A DNA stretch of 64,000 nucleotides from Cryptomeria japonica (taxonomy: Eukaryota; Streptophyta; Pinopsida; Cupressales; Cupressaceae). Numbering within the stretch: the stretch's first letter is position 1; the number at the start of each line of letters is the position of its first letter. Of this stretch, positions 36,934 to 49,200 are shown piece by piece. The stretch spans positions 157,299,849 to 157,363,848 of the forward strand of contig NC_081413.1 of the NCBI RefSeq assembly GCF_030272615.1. The letters run 5' to 3'. Under the pieces are notes generated by a model. That model saw nothing but the letters and a program-made list of their open reading frames with translations, did no database searches and had not been told where the DNA came from. A program made the position numbers and the translations under genes.

Positions 36934-38160
36934 TTTTGCCCATCTTTGAGACAACGTGATTCAGAGTGTTGTTTCAAAGAAAAATCAAGAAAAAATGCAT
37001 TAAAAGCTACCCCAACCATAACGGGTTACAAGGGTGCCCCCTCAAAAAATCAGGTGAAAAATTGGAACAAGAGACCAATTTGTTGAAAATAATGCTAGGA
37101 TTGCAGAAACACAAAAAAAGTTGAAATTAGAGGTCAAACGAGCAAGATACAGGTCTTGGATTTCCTGTTTGTCTACTAGAGCACAAGACAAAGAGCACCA
37201 CGAAGACTGATTGAAGAAGTGTTAGTAAGAGGCAAAAATTAGATTGAGAACAATTATTAATGATGAAACCTTGTTTTCATAAGTGAACTTTATAGTTAGA
37301 GAGATTTATTTAATAAAACAAATGAATGTGTCACACCATGACATATAAAGACAGAGCGATAATGCGACCCCTTTGCAAAAAACATGCACATTGCAGAAAA
37401 TGAATATTTTAATTTATCCTAAAATAGTTGTATGTTAAAGGTTGAGGTATGTGCGACAGTCACAAAGTGAATGTGCCAACACAAAAACCTGAGACATACT
37501 TGCCCAATAATGTCATGAAAACATCCAATAGATAGAAGACAAAAAAAAAGACCATGAACCATCTCGACCACTGTCATCACTTGTCGATATCATTGAATAG
37601 CACTTGGAACATAAACCAATGAAAGATAAGACTCACTAGACCAACTGAAACAACAACCATTCCGATCTTATAAAGTCAAAGTTGATAGGCTATGTTTAAT
37701 AGGATGATCATTATGTTTGGTTTCAAGAATGAAGTTACCCATTTGAGACGGACACAGTCTGGTTCTGAGTATACTGCACCCTATATAAGATAGATGATAG
37801 TTGATAGAGGACTGACAATTCTGATTGATTGACATGACAAGTTTTTTTTTTTCTGATTGCTACTGTGATTGGATAGTTTGTCTGTTGTCATGTGAGTTGT
37901 TAAGTGCAATGTTTTTACACGTTTCATGTTTATGTCTGCTCTAATGTTTGTTTTGGCAAGGGATAGTTTATTGATGAAATGAAATGATTGTTGTTTTTTG
38001 ATTTTTTAATGTTTTCATTTTTTAGAATTTTTTGGGGATATTTGATTTTTTTGTGATCTCTTTAGGACAATTTATGAAAGTTTTTTGTATTTTTTTAGGA
38101 TATTTTGTGAATATTTTTGGTATTTTTAAAGGACATTTTAGATTTTTTAGGATTTGTTTA

Positions 38161-38243
38161 CAAGACTTTATTCGATTTTTAAGGATTTTTTCAAGACTTT
38201 ATTCGATTTTTAAGGATTTTTTCAAGACTTTTTTCTATTTTTA
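38161..38243. repeat. 31-bp tandem repeat in R7
   Basis: Units start CAAGACTTTATTCG at 38161 and 38192, with a partial third unit at 38223. The first two are identical over 31 bp. T-rich on the plus strand; lies in the 3' part of R7. Confidence 0.85.
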
Positions 38244-38307
38244 GAGCTTTTTAGATCACAATCAAGATGTATTTGTTTGTCCCCAATGTCTAGCAAGGAA
38301 AGGGATA

Positions 38308-41300
38308 TTATGAATTGATAAATAAACTATTGAGATGGAGATGGATAGGAGAAAGATTGAGGTGGCTTATTTTGGAATCAGAGCCAAGTTGGTTTCCAAG
38401 GACTATCTCGCGATGCGATAATGTGTGTATGCATGTTAAGTAATTTGAAAATGTAAGACCATGACATGTTGCATTTAATGACATGTGATCCACCTGAAGG
38501 GACATGCCAAGATGTTTTTGAAACCATGTTTTTGTATTTTCCTTTTTGTCATTAATTTTGATCAAGATCAAAGATGAAAAAGGGAATATGGGTAGAGATA
38601 GGATATAAATAAGATAAGAAAGATCAAAGGTGATAATGAATGATGGAAGAAAGAAATGGATAAGATAAGGGATATGGATTGAAATGTGTAGATAAGTTAA
38701 GATGATAAGATACATGATGCTTATGAAGATCCTTATCCTTGTCAAGATCAAATATGGAAAAAGGGAAGATGGATGAATATAGGATGGTGGATAGTAGATG
38801 ATGAGGGATGATGGAGGATGCAATGTGTGGATAAAAATTGCCCCCAAGTGTAGAGAAGAAGAGAATGAAGCATTACACATGACACTTGTTTGCGAGGTTT
38901 TATTCATTGTAATTTCCCAAGGCACCTATTTTCCAGGTTTTTACTAGTGGACAAATTATTTCTCTCTACTTTTTTTTTGTCACACAAGACTCCTGTTTGT
39001 TAGGTTTTCATCAAGGTGATAGATTTTTTTATTTTTGACTTTTTGGAAGATAGGAGATGGAGGAAGGATTTAAGTGTTTCATTGTTGTTTGGATGGTATC
39101 CTTGAAACATGTGCTACAATGGACCAAGGGTATGAAATTATGCTCAATAACATTGGTAGGATAATGAAATGAAAGTGAGATGGGTGAGGAGATGGAACTA
39201 GGGTAAGGATTTATGCAAATGATTGGATAGGAGGAATAAAAGGGTGGAAACGAGGTGTTAGATAAGGGAGGGAGTGTAAGAATACTTGTTTATGAGTGGA
39301 TGGAAATATGGGTGAGAGAAACATTGAAACACACCTTGAGAGGTGGTGGAGTGATGTAGGTGAAGAAAATTTTGGATTTTGGAATTGACTGGAGGACTGG
39401 ATGTGGATTTTGAGACGTAAGGACCCAAAATAGATTTGAAAGGTGGGAGATGATGAGATGGAGGCATAGAAATTTTGGATGACAAATTCGATTTATCTTT
39501 AGGGTGATGTGCTTTGAGGAGCCACTTGTGAATCCACATGGTTTTTTACTTTTCTTTCTTTTGTAATTCCTTGGAATTCATTGCTTCTACAAGTGACTTA
39601 GGAACCCATATGACTTTTGAATTTTCTTTCTTTTTTTGAATGGGCCTTTATGGCCTTTTTGATATTTCTTTTTATTTTTGGATCATATTTTGCTTTGTTT
39701 TTATATGTCAATTAGATGGGACATGTTGATCCTTAAGTATATTTGGATTGCTAGACTTGTGGGTTTTATGCTTGGCATCCAAATTTCTTGGAAGAGGAAT
39801 GCAAATCATGGGTGGATAAGAACAATATGGAGGTATTTTGAATATGTGGAAGGTTCTCAAAGATGTGTGCCTTTTCTGATCTTGAGTTATGAAAATATAT
39901 GCGAATCAAGTGAGCTAGTGGATGGAGGGATATATAGACATAAGATGGATGGACGAGATGAAGAGGAAGGCATATATTTGGACTTAAATATTTTGTAGGG
40001 ATCATACCAAAGTCTAGAGAGTGAGGTATGTAACAAATGCCATGACAGTCAAGATTTACTTTGATATGGAAGGATATTAATGTACCTTGTCCATAAAGGT
40101 CTAACTATTTGCCTTGATAAATATCTTGACTAATGAGATAATTGCTACTTTGGGAAGAAGACATGAGTCGATTTTGAGGTGGATATGGTATGGAAGAAAT
40201 GATAGGATCATGAAGTAGACCAGACCAAATGAAAGTATAGGAACCCATTTAACATGTAAGAGGTTCATTAACAACTTGTGTAGAGGTGTTGGAATCATGA
40301 GGTGGACTAGGAGGAGTGATGCAATCTTTAGGTGGAATTGGAGGAATGATAGGTTCATCTAGGGCGTTGGAATCTAGATCATGAGAGGGATTAAGAGTAA
40401 CAAAGGGATATTGAAATGGATATGGAGTATTATGAAATGGAGATGAAGGGATACTTTGATCTTGACAAGGAGGATCATTAGATTCCATTTCAAGGGTGCT
40501 TTGCTCTTGATTTATAATGGGATTATTGGAAAGGATGAGAGGGATATCTTAATCTTGCTCAGGGAGTGGATTATGAATGGGATATGGAATGATGTTTTTC
40601 TTTTAGATAGAAGGGGACCATTTTGGATGGAATGACATCCAATAGGTTCATCAAGAGAAATGAGTTATTCGTCAAATTTTGGATGCTTTGGGATCTTGAT
40701 CTCGATCCATTTCAGAATCATTTCTTCATGTTTTGGATTATCATCTTGAAATGGTGTTGGACTTTGGATATGTACGAGGGATTCATGGAAGGAGACCTTA
40801 TTTTGGCACGAGGGAAATGGATTTGGAATGGGATTCTTTGGAGTGTGCTTGCTTGGAAAAGGGGTATTTAGTGGTATTGGATATAAGAATTTTGAAGCAT
40901 AGAAGGGATATGGATCATGAATTAGATTAGCTTGGAATCTTATTGTGGATATCCCTTGGGAGGTTACATCATTGGATGTGTCATTTTATGGAGATGGTAT
41001 AGATTGCTCTTGTGAAAATTTAGGGGATGAGAAAATGGTGGGAGATATGGAGGCTAGTTGAGGAGAAAATTATTTTTTGGAAGGTGGATGTGTCATTGGT
41101 GTGATTACTTTGAAATAAGTCATTGCTAGACATGGGTAGATGATCATGTTTGGGATAGTCACCTGTGTATGACCTAGTTTTTGAAGCAATTTTTTGAAAG
41201 TTTTGAGTTGGAATTTTCATTGTTTGGGTGATCTTGTTTATGATATCACTTCGACATTTGTGTGATGTAAGGTATTTATTGATTGACCTTGTTAGATGAT

Positions 41301-42200
41301 GGGTGACACATTGACTATATTTAGTTGATGTCCAAAGGGTGGCATGTTTGTAACTACACTTGTGTTTTTTTGGGACACCCTTGATGGTGCATTTTAGGAA
41401 ATAAGAGGATGCTCGTTGACATGTGATATGATTGGAAGAAAAGTTGGCTGTGTAATTGTATGTGACCTTGGTAGGGGTTGACTTGTTTGCACAATTACTT
41501 TTTGTACTATGGGTTGTGTGGTTTCTTGGGAACACCTAGTTGCATTGGAAGAAAAAATGGATCAAAATTTGGTTGTGGCCCTAGTTGAATTATACCAAAC
41601 TCTGGTTGCATGATATTACCCTCTAGTTGTGTTAGGTTTAACTCTAGTTGTGTTAAGTTGAATAAGTTTTGATTTGGAATTTTATTAAATAGAGTTTGAT
41701 TTGCGATTTGATCAAATGAGGTTTGATTTGGGACTTGGTTGAATAAGGTTTGTTTTGGGACTTGGTTGAATGATGTTTGATTTGGGACTTGGTTGAAGTT
41801 TGTGTTTGTTGTTTGAAATTGGTTTGTCATATCTATTTGTGAGATGAGGGTTGGTATGTTTGATTGTGAGATGATAGATTGTATGTCAAATTTATCAAAG
41901 TTTGGATTTGGACCTTTAAATTTTTGAAATAGTTTGGACATATGGGATCTACTCTTTTCAATGTTTTTCACTTTTTGTTTTAAGATCTATATTTCTCAAG
42001 CTAGTTTTTCCTCTAGTGATGGAGAAATAGGGATGGCATTTGTTTGGACATGATGAGTTTGATCCAATTTTTGGGGCATGATTGATTGTTTGATTTTGAT
42101 GACAAGGTCCCATAAGAGTTGGAAGGTTGATATTGGGATGATTCTCTTTCAATTAGAGGGTCACCTTCTCTACGATACCAATAACACCAAGTCATCATGT
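38308..42200 (-). pseudogene. R7 interior: decayed Pro/Ser-rich coding-like region
   Basis: The minus strand is C/T-rich and gives several medium open stretches: 38925-38308 (205 codons), 41535-41020 (171), 41971-41507 (154), and shorter ones at 40488-40249 and 42152-41958. They are rich in Pro, Ser, His, Asn and Gln, with no domain I recognise. 41971-41507 contains a 9-residue repeat. Near 42180 W-Y-R-R-E-G-D-P-L-I-like residues occur. This may be an old gag or an extra ORF of R7; open length may also arise from base composition alone. Confidence 0.4.
41671..41804 (-). repeat. 27-bp tandem repeat encoding a 9-residue unit in R7
   Basis: Five units start at 41671, 41698, 41725, 41752 and 41779. 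On the minus strand they encode variants of F-N-Q-V-P-N-Q-T-S. Units 3-5 are nearly identical and units 1-2 diverged. The frame stays open through all units. Confidence 0.88.
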
Positions 42201-42924
42201 TTGTTTTGGACTAAGATCAAGGATGCTTGGTAATGAGATTGGGCCAGATATTTGATTTCTTTGTTGATTTTTTCTTGGAACTTTTTGAGATTTTGGATGA
42301 AATGAAATGAAAGGAAGGATGATAAATGAAACCCTATTTTTAAAATTTTTTGGGAATTGTAAAAATGGACAAATGCATGTAAGGATGACAAATGCAACCT
42401 ATATTTTGGGATTTTGATACTTTCAAGACCTTAGTAATACAAATGTAGAGACACAACCCTAAGAGACTAAAATGAAGTTAAGACCTTACATGACCAAAGT
42501 GACAAAATGATGGACAAAAGATAAAGTCATACCCATCACTAGACTGATGAGCTAGGGCTTTGACTTGATAATGGTGATAAAGGAAAATTTTTGACGAGGT
42601 CTACACTCCCTTACAATAACCTAGGATTTGATCTTTGAGATTTTTAAAACCTAATTTTAGGAATCTAAATGCAATCTAAGGTCATGCGCTAATGCAATGA
42701 ACTAATATTAAAGAATTTGAAATTGGACTAAACAATGAACTAGATTTGAGACAATGCAATAGTAGACTTAATAATTTGGAAATATGATGACTATGCAAAG
42801 TATTGGTAAAGTGACACCTATGTTTTGAAATACAAGGTTGAAACAAGAATCCAAAGTTTTTGATATTTTTGATATTCCATGTTTTGAAATTTGAATGTTT
42901 TGTGTTTGACACAATTAAATGAGA

Positions 42925-44150
42925 TTAATTTGTTGTGACAATTGTGTTGGAGTAGATGTTTGAGATTTTAAGTGAGTTGTGTTTTGATTGGAAAATTTAT
43001 TTCAACACTCATATAAGACACATCAGAAAAAATGGTTGTTTGACTGTTTAACTCTAAAAAATTAGAGTAAGATCTGAGGGGCCTAGATTAGCCCATTTTT
43101 TAGTTCACTGGTCGTCACATTTGAAAATATTTGAAAATATTTACAACATAGGTTGGAAATGGCTGATACTTGTTGAGGCCCTCACAATAGAATACCACAT
43201 ACACTACGAATAGACAGTGATCAAGTGGCACTTTCTCCCCCAACAAAGCATCGGTAAACCTTTTCTCTTGCCTCGAAGGTTCACAAACCTTGTAATTGAG
43301 GAATTTTTTGTCTCATAATGAAAGACCTCGTACATGGAGGGTATCTTTGAGGTGCAATCCACACTTCTTGAATCAACAAATATGGGATTTCGGTTACTAA
43401 AACAATTGGTTCATAGTGGAGGAACTTTGGGGGCTTGATGTGTATACATCCAAAAGTGACTCACTTAAGAGCCTAGGTAGTTTTAGATTTAGCCTAAACC
43501 ATTTATATAGTGGAATGAAGGAAAGCACCACTTAGAGTCGTCCCTTGGGGTGAGTATTTTTTCCCACCAAGGCAAGCTATTTTCTAAAAAAAAAGATAGG
43601 CATGATTGTCGCCTTTTTCTTACACCCAACAAAGGGGAGAGGATACAAAGTGAAACCACACAAGATAGTTCAGACACACATTGTTCATTCACCAATTAAA
43701 AAATAAGTGTAATCTAAACTAGAAAAATAGACATGCAATGTTTAAAATCGCAAGTCTTTGTCAAGTGCCCTACATCAAACTCATTAGTAATTTCTCAGAA
43801 AAGTCTTCACCACATGATCACCAAAGTCACCTACGCAAATCATCAATAATACCAAATCCCACTATCCTAATAGAATCAAAGTTTTTCAAATCTGATTATT
43901 GACAAAAATTAGGGACATAAATGTTCACTAGATAGATGTGTAGAAACTACAACAATTGCATAATAACTTGCCACAATTATGTAGTATAATTAGACAAATA
44001 TGCAACAAAACCCATCAATTGCATAGCTCAAATGATCAATTGCGTAGAACATATAAAAAAATACGTAGGAGAGACATGCAATTGTGCAACTCATTGAATC
44101 CGTGCATTAATTACTGAAATTGAACCGAAAAATAAAAGAGTTGTTTGCGT
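42925..44150. other. R7 leader, otherwise unassigned
   Basis: No tandem repeat or domain is recognised. The minus frame 43695-43489 has P-W-W-E-K-I-L-T-P-R-D-D-S-K-W, ending in S-F-H-Y-I-N-G-L-G. From memory, similar sequence occurs in leaders of other plant LTR elements; I cannot confirm this here. Confidence 0.4.
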
Positions 44151-44159
44151 GTGTTCAAT

Positions 44160-44480
44160 TCAACCCCCTATTTAGATCTAAGTGAAATTGTAGGGTCCAT
44201 TCATCCACCTAATCAAACTAGGTGTGATTTGTTGTTCATTAACCCATTAAGAAAGGAAATGTAATCAAAATAGCACAAAATGTTATTCTTTTCCTTCCTA
44301 ATTAACTAGGTGAAAATTGCAGGGTTCAATTAACCACCTAATTAATCTATGTGAAAACTGAAATTGTTCATTGGCCACCTACTTAGATTTAAGTGAAGTT
44401 TTTGTTGTTCATTGATGCATCTAATTAAATATAAGTGAGATTGTTTGTTGTTTATTGATCCATCTACTGAAATCTAAGTG
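44160..44480. repeat. About 42-bp degenerate tandem repeat in the R7 leader
   Basis: About seven units in two runs around CCACCTAATTAAATCTAAGTG followed by a TTGTTCATTGAT-like tail. They begin near 44164, 44205, 44297, 44332, 44372, 44415 and 44458. Several units contain the inverted repeat CACCTA...TAGGTG. It lies within 500 bp of the primer site, in the transcribed leader. Confidence 0.7.
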
Positions 44481-44638
44481 TATTAAAAGCTAAGAAACTA
44501 ATGCATATCAAAATCCTGCAAAAAGAACAATTAGATCAATGCAAAGAAGATTAGATCAAATATTGCACTTGCAAGATGATTGCATCACGAATACCTATAG
44601 ACACAAAACTCAACATTTTATCAAATTTTGTGATTCAC

Positions 44639-44651
44639 GTCAGGTTCACCA
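44639..44651 (-). other. R7 primer binding site
   Basis: On the minus strand TGGTGAACCTGACG, about three bases after the LTR end. R10 has TGGTGACCTAGACG in the same position. I do not assign the priming tRNA. Confidence 0.7.
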
Positions 44652-44654
44652 AAA

Positions 44655-45528
44655 TGTCAACAAGCAAAATGGGTTAGAAAGCACATGATATCAAAATCCA
44701 AAAGCTAAATATCATGCAAATGCCATCCTAATCACATTAATGAAATTATCAAAATGAAATGCATGAATCCAAACCAATGCTATGCATCTCCTTCATTCCA
44801 TTCTATTGTTTTTCTTTCTCCTCTAATATTATGTTGCTCTCAAATAGACAAGTGTACAAATGTGACAAAGCAAAGACAATTCAACATCATGATCGTGATG
44901 ATAATCAAAGGATTGAGATTAATTGGATGGTTAAAATTGATTTGGTACTAAAAGTGATCAACAAATGAGATTAGTTGAGAGGACTTTTTAAGTGAGGATA
45001 AATATGAAATTACATTTCAAAGTGGAAAAAGAAATAGAAATGAGATAGATTTAAGTCAAAATAAATATTGGAAATATTTTCCAATATTTATTTTCAACAA
45101 AATAAGCCACTTGAAAGTGGAGGAAAATACTAGTGATGAATAAGTTGAGTAGAGAAAGAGAGGAGTTAAAATGGAAAGAAAGAAAAGTTAAGTGGGAAGA
45201 TAAATTAGCAAGTGGGAGTGGGAAGTGGAGAGGAAAGTGGAAGGTGGAAGAGTTAGAAGTGAGACAAATTAGCATGAAAAGTAGATAAGTAAAATAGATT
45301 AATAAATATTATTTATTAATTCCTTGATGTTAGTTAATTAGGCAATTAAATAAAATACTGATCAAATTGAAAAATGTTGTTAATTATTAATTAAATAATC
45401 AATATTATTTAAGTAACGAGACGACCAAATAATGGAGGAGAAGACATATTAATAAAACCAAATAACCCACAAGAAGACATGTAAATAAAAAGCTAGCAGC
45501 AAGCCGCAACCAATTTTTCGTGTTGACA
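44655..45528 (-). repeat. R7 5' LTR
   Basis: 874 bp, right copy, starting TGTCAACAC on the minus strand at 45528. It is shorter than its partner because of internal deletion near 45340-45420. Confidence 0.85.
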
Positions 45529-45533
45529 CATAT

Positions 45534-46242
45534 ACATAAGAAATGCAATATTTCTAATTACGTCTGTATTTTCCAATAAATTTTCACTTCTCTACCATAT
45601 TAATAATCATCAGATTAGAAAAGAATAAAAGATTTCAATTCTTCAAAGAATATGACAGCCATTTAATTTATTCTAATTTAGATTGAAAACAGAATAATGG
45701 CAAACCTCCTTGAATTTCCCTCTTCTTACTTTAAGAATGGCTCTATCCAGTTAAAAAAATGGCAATCTCAATGCTGTAAACTGTAATTTTCTTCTGTTGT
45801 TTCAAAAGATCTAATTTTTTCTCAACTAAAGAAAATTCAAAACCTTTGTAATAGCAGAAAGAGAAACGGACGTCACATTTATTTCAAAAAGTCATTCTTA
45901 ACAAAAAGGAAAGAGAACTATACTGTAGATCCCAGCTGCTTGAGGCTATTCTTTTAAGCTTGCAGTAAAGGATCCAACGTGATTACTGAACCAGAGTGAT
46001 ATAAGAGTATATGAGTCAAACAACAACATAAGTCCATCAATAACGAGTGTCCAAGAAAGAGAGCAAGATAGTAGAAATATATTGAAGCTGTAACAGTCTA
46101 CTTCAACCTTATTACTTAGCAAAGTACTGCAACTATATTTAAATGTATCCATTTATATCAAATTGTCTTCGGCAATTCCAATATCTCATTCGAAGTACCT
46201 AAAAATAAGTCATGCATATCACTCCATTTGAACAGAATTCTT
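45534..46242 (-). other. Downstream flank and probable 3' UTR of the AP2 gene
   Basis: The stop codon is at 46245-46243. On the minus strand an AAATAAA signal lies at 45894-45888, about 350 bp after the stop, and could direct polyadenylation. R7 begins 710 bp after the stop codon. No other gene is visible. Confidence 0.5.
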
Positions 46243-49200
46243 TTAACTGTTCCATGGTGGAGAGGATATACAAGCGTGGCCATACGAGGGATTAGCTTGA
46301 GGTGGCAATGATTGAAGAGGTTCTACAATCCAGCTATTATGCATCAAATTCTGATTTTCTAATCTGCCAGGCCCTGTGAACTGTTGGGTATTTAAGTAGG
46401 TTGCATTTCTTACCAAGAAATCATTGCCTTCAAAATTTGCAGTACCCAATCCATTTGAATCGTCCCCCATCTGAATTGTCTGAAAATTATTAGTGGCGAA
46501 GAGATCAGATGGATTAGCAAAATTAACAGATGAATTGGATAGCCCCAAGCCATTGGCTGCCAAAATATCTGAAATGTTGGTATAGATTCCAGACATTGAA
46601 CCTATGTTATTGGCCTTATTAATAATTTCAGGTCCCAAGCCCATAACAGTCTGAAGGACAGCCTGGTTTGATGATGACAAGATGGGTCGCCCAAGATGAG
46701 AATGAGAAATACTGGTGACAGCCTGCATATCATCTGCAGGTTTATACCACAACCCACTGTGTGATTGTGATGTTGACAGCAATGGATTTCTTTGTTGCTG
46801 CTCAAAAGCAGTTTTGGATTCAACAGCATCATTACCATAGCTGGCAGCACCTCTTCGTGAACCCATTCTATTGTTCTCCTCAATTCTGGGTGCATTCACA
46901 ATTCCATCAACATTTCTTAATCCTGTCTCCTTGATGTAAGTTATGAGTTGTCCTATAGGTAGTGAGCTGCTTTTAATTCTTGCGACGTTATAAAACCTCT
47001 TATCAAAGTTTGTAACTGAATCACTGCCTCGAGATTTGATTGTAGCAATGTCATATATCACAGCTGCCTCTTCCTCGGTACCTGCCAATTGAAAGACCCA
47101 ACGAGTTCATCAAAACTTTTAGCTGTTTTACTTACTGAGTAAATCATTTTTCTAAGAGAAATATATATTAGATTTGTTCATGTTTGGTGTACTCACTGTA
47201 TGTTCCCAGGTATACGTCTTTGTTTCCATTAATTCTTCCAATTCTAGCCTGCCACTTTCCCTTTTGATGGTGTCTGCGATATTTTACAGATTTAACATTA
47301 GAATACAGCTTTTCCTGCTGATGTTTAATGAATAACCATTTCTATAGTCAGAGATCATGTTGTCAATACCCTAAATAAAGCTAACAATTTAAGTACAGAC
47401 CTTGTTACTCCACGGTAAATTGATTCGCCTCTTGTAAAGCCACTACTCTTCCTACATCAATGATAGATGATTATATGTAAGCACCATACGTGAAAGTAAT
47501 CCAATACAATATCTTAAAGTAAATCTAAAATCCAATCCAATAAAATGATCATTTTGATGGGTTATTTGAATAGGAATAAATTCAAGCTAGGGCAACTGAT
47601 CACATATTTAAAATTTTGAACTTTCTGTACCAGTGTACCCTTCCTCATTCCAATACAAATATATATATATATATACTGATGTACTGTCAGTTTCACAAAC
47701 AAAAGCGCCACTGCCACATTTTTAATCTAAGAAACTTCAATGGAAAAAATTCTTATACCTTTTGAGATAATTAACATAGTCTACGGTGGTCATCTGTTTC
47801 ATGACTTTGAGCTCTTCTTTGTAATCAGTTATCTACATAAAACACGTCACTTTAACAGTGCATTCAAAACAAATTTTTGTAAAGGTAGATGCCGTGTAAA
47901 CTGAGATAATAAGTACAGTCTTATATACATTAATGTAAAATTCTTACTGGAAAATTTATTTTGCTTTTGTCACCCCAATACTTGAGAGCAGCCTTATCAT
48001 ATGCTCTGGCTGCTTCCAATTCGGTGCCATAGCCACCTACCAGTGCATCAACTTTCGGTTAACAGTTTAATCCAATCTAGCTCAGCTCACAGCTAAATGT
48101 AAAATACCAGAGACTAGAGTTTCAAATCAGTATTTAAATGTTATTCTTAACAACTGCAATATATCTACAAAATGATATGCTCACCCAAATATACTGTTGG
48201 AGATTTCAACGGATGTCCAGATTTGAAGGATGACAAGGTCACACACAAATTGTTTTGCATCAGTATAAAGACATCTTCGATCCATAAACAGCAAAGGAAA
48301 AGAACTGCTCCAGAAAAAAACTGATGAAAAGCACTATAATTACTCTAAATAGAAACACTAGGGTTCCACAGCCTATTATAAAATTAGGGTTCCACGGTCT
48401 ATTATAACTGTAATTGGGGTTCCTCCACATTATATTTATTAATTTTTGAAAAATTTATATTTCAAATCAACTTTTCAAGCTACCCTTAGAACAGTGATAC
48501 AATGGTTAATCTTTCTAATGGTAATCTAAATCATTTTAACATACCTTGTCTACCCTTTCGTTTGTGACCTTCTTTAATGAAGCTGTTGTCCCACAAATGG
48601 GCTTCATATCTCCCTGTCGATTTATGTCTGCAAGACAAAATGTCATAGATATAACCTTTCATTTATAGCTTTCTTCTATTTTAGAAAATCAGATACATGG
48701 ACTGTGAAAAAATTATAACAGCTAAATCAGATACATGCTTATATATAACTTACTTGGCGACTCCACGGTACTTTGAAGTTCTTACTGAAGTTCTTACTGA
48801 AGTTCTTTTGAACATGGGATTTCTTGCTGTTGTTTGGTTCAGACTAAGTGTCTTGTTATCAGGAGGACAAACTTCATTACTACCCATTGAAACAGGAGTA
48901 GGAACCAAAGCAAAAGCATTTTCTGTAGTAGAAATGGTTGCAGGCGTGCTTGGCTGAGTATTTCCATTCACAGGGAAAGTCAGACCACAATTAGCATTAG
49001 TTACATTACAACTTTCTGTATTTGCAGAAGTAGTAGAAAAGCTCCCCCTAACGGAGGCTTTGGTTGCAGATCGATTTCTCAGAACTGTCTCCCTCGCAGG
49101 CTGCTCAAATAAGCCATGCACAGAATTCTGAAAGCTTGAGTCATCATTATCACTACAAGCGAACTGCAATGCATTGGTGGGACTTGAAGGTGCAACGTTA

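Larger units (their letters stand above)
35867..45528 (-). mobile_element. R7: large LTR element without recognisable pol
   Basis: LTR-like direct repeats at 35867-36933 and 44655-45528 are flanked by the exact duplication CATAT (35862-35866, 45529-45533). On the minus strand the right LTR ends TTGACA and is followed by TTTTGGTGAACCTGACG, a gypsy-type primer site close to the one in R10. The 7.7-kb interior shows no protease, RT, integrase or RNase H motifs in any frame I could read. It is pyrimidine-rich on the minus strand and has several small tandem repeats. This fits a large non-autonomous (LARD-like) Ty3/gypsy derivative. Confidence 0.85.

Noticed and set aside
38032-38244. 70-codon Phe-rich frame
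   Set aside because: Produced by T-rich sequence and the 31-bp repeat; no protein-like composition.
38308-38925. 205-codon minus frame as a membrane protein
   Set aside because: Its hydrophobic look comes from the C/T-rich minus strand; it lies in the decayed interior of R7 and has no family resemblance.
46602-46895. 97-codon frame inside the last AP2 exon
   Set aside because: It is an out-of-frame shadow of exon 9.
46243-47081. miR172 target site in the AP2 gene
   Set aside because: No match to the expected site was seen in the last exon, and the gene is of ANT type, which normally lacks it.
48697-48957. Plus-strand frame of 86 codons, and its twin at 52411-52671
   Set aside because: Antisense shadow of AP2 exon 2; both copies exist because the exon is duplicated.
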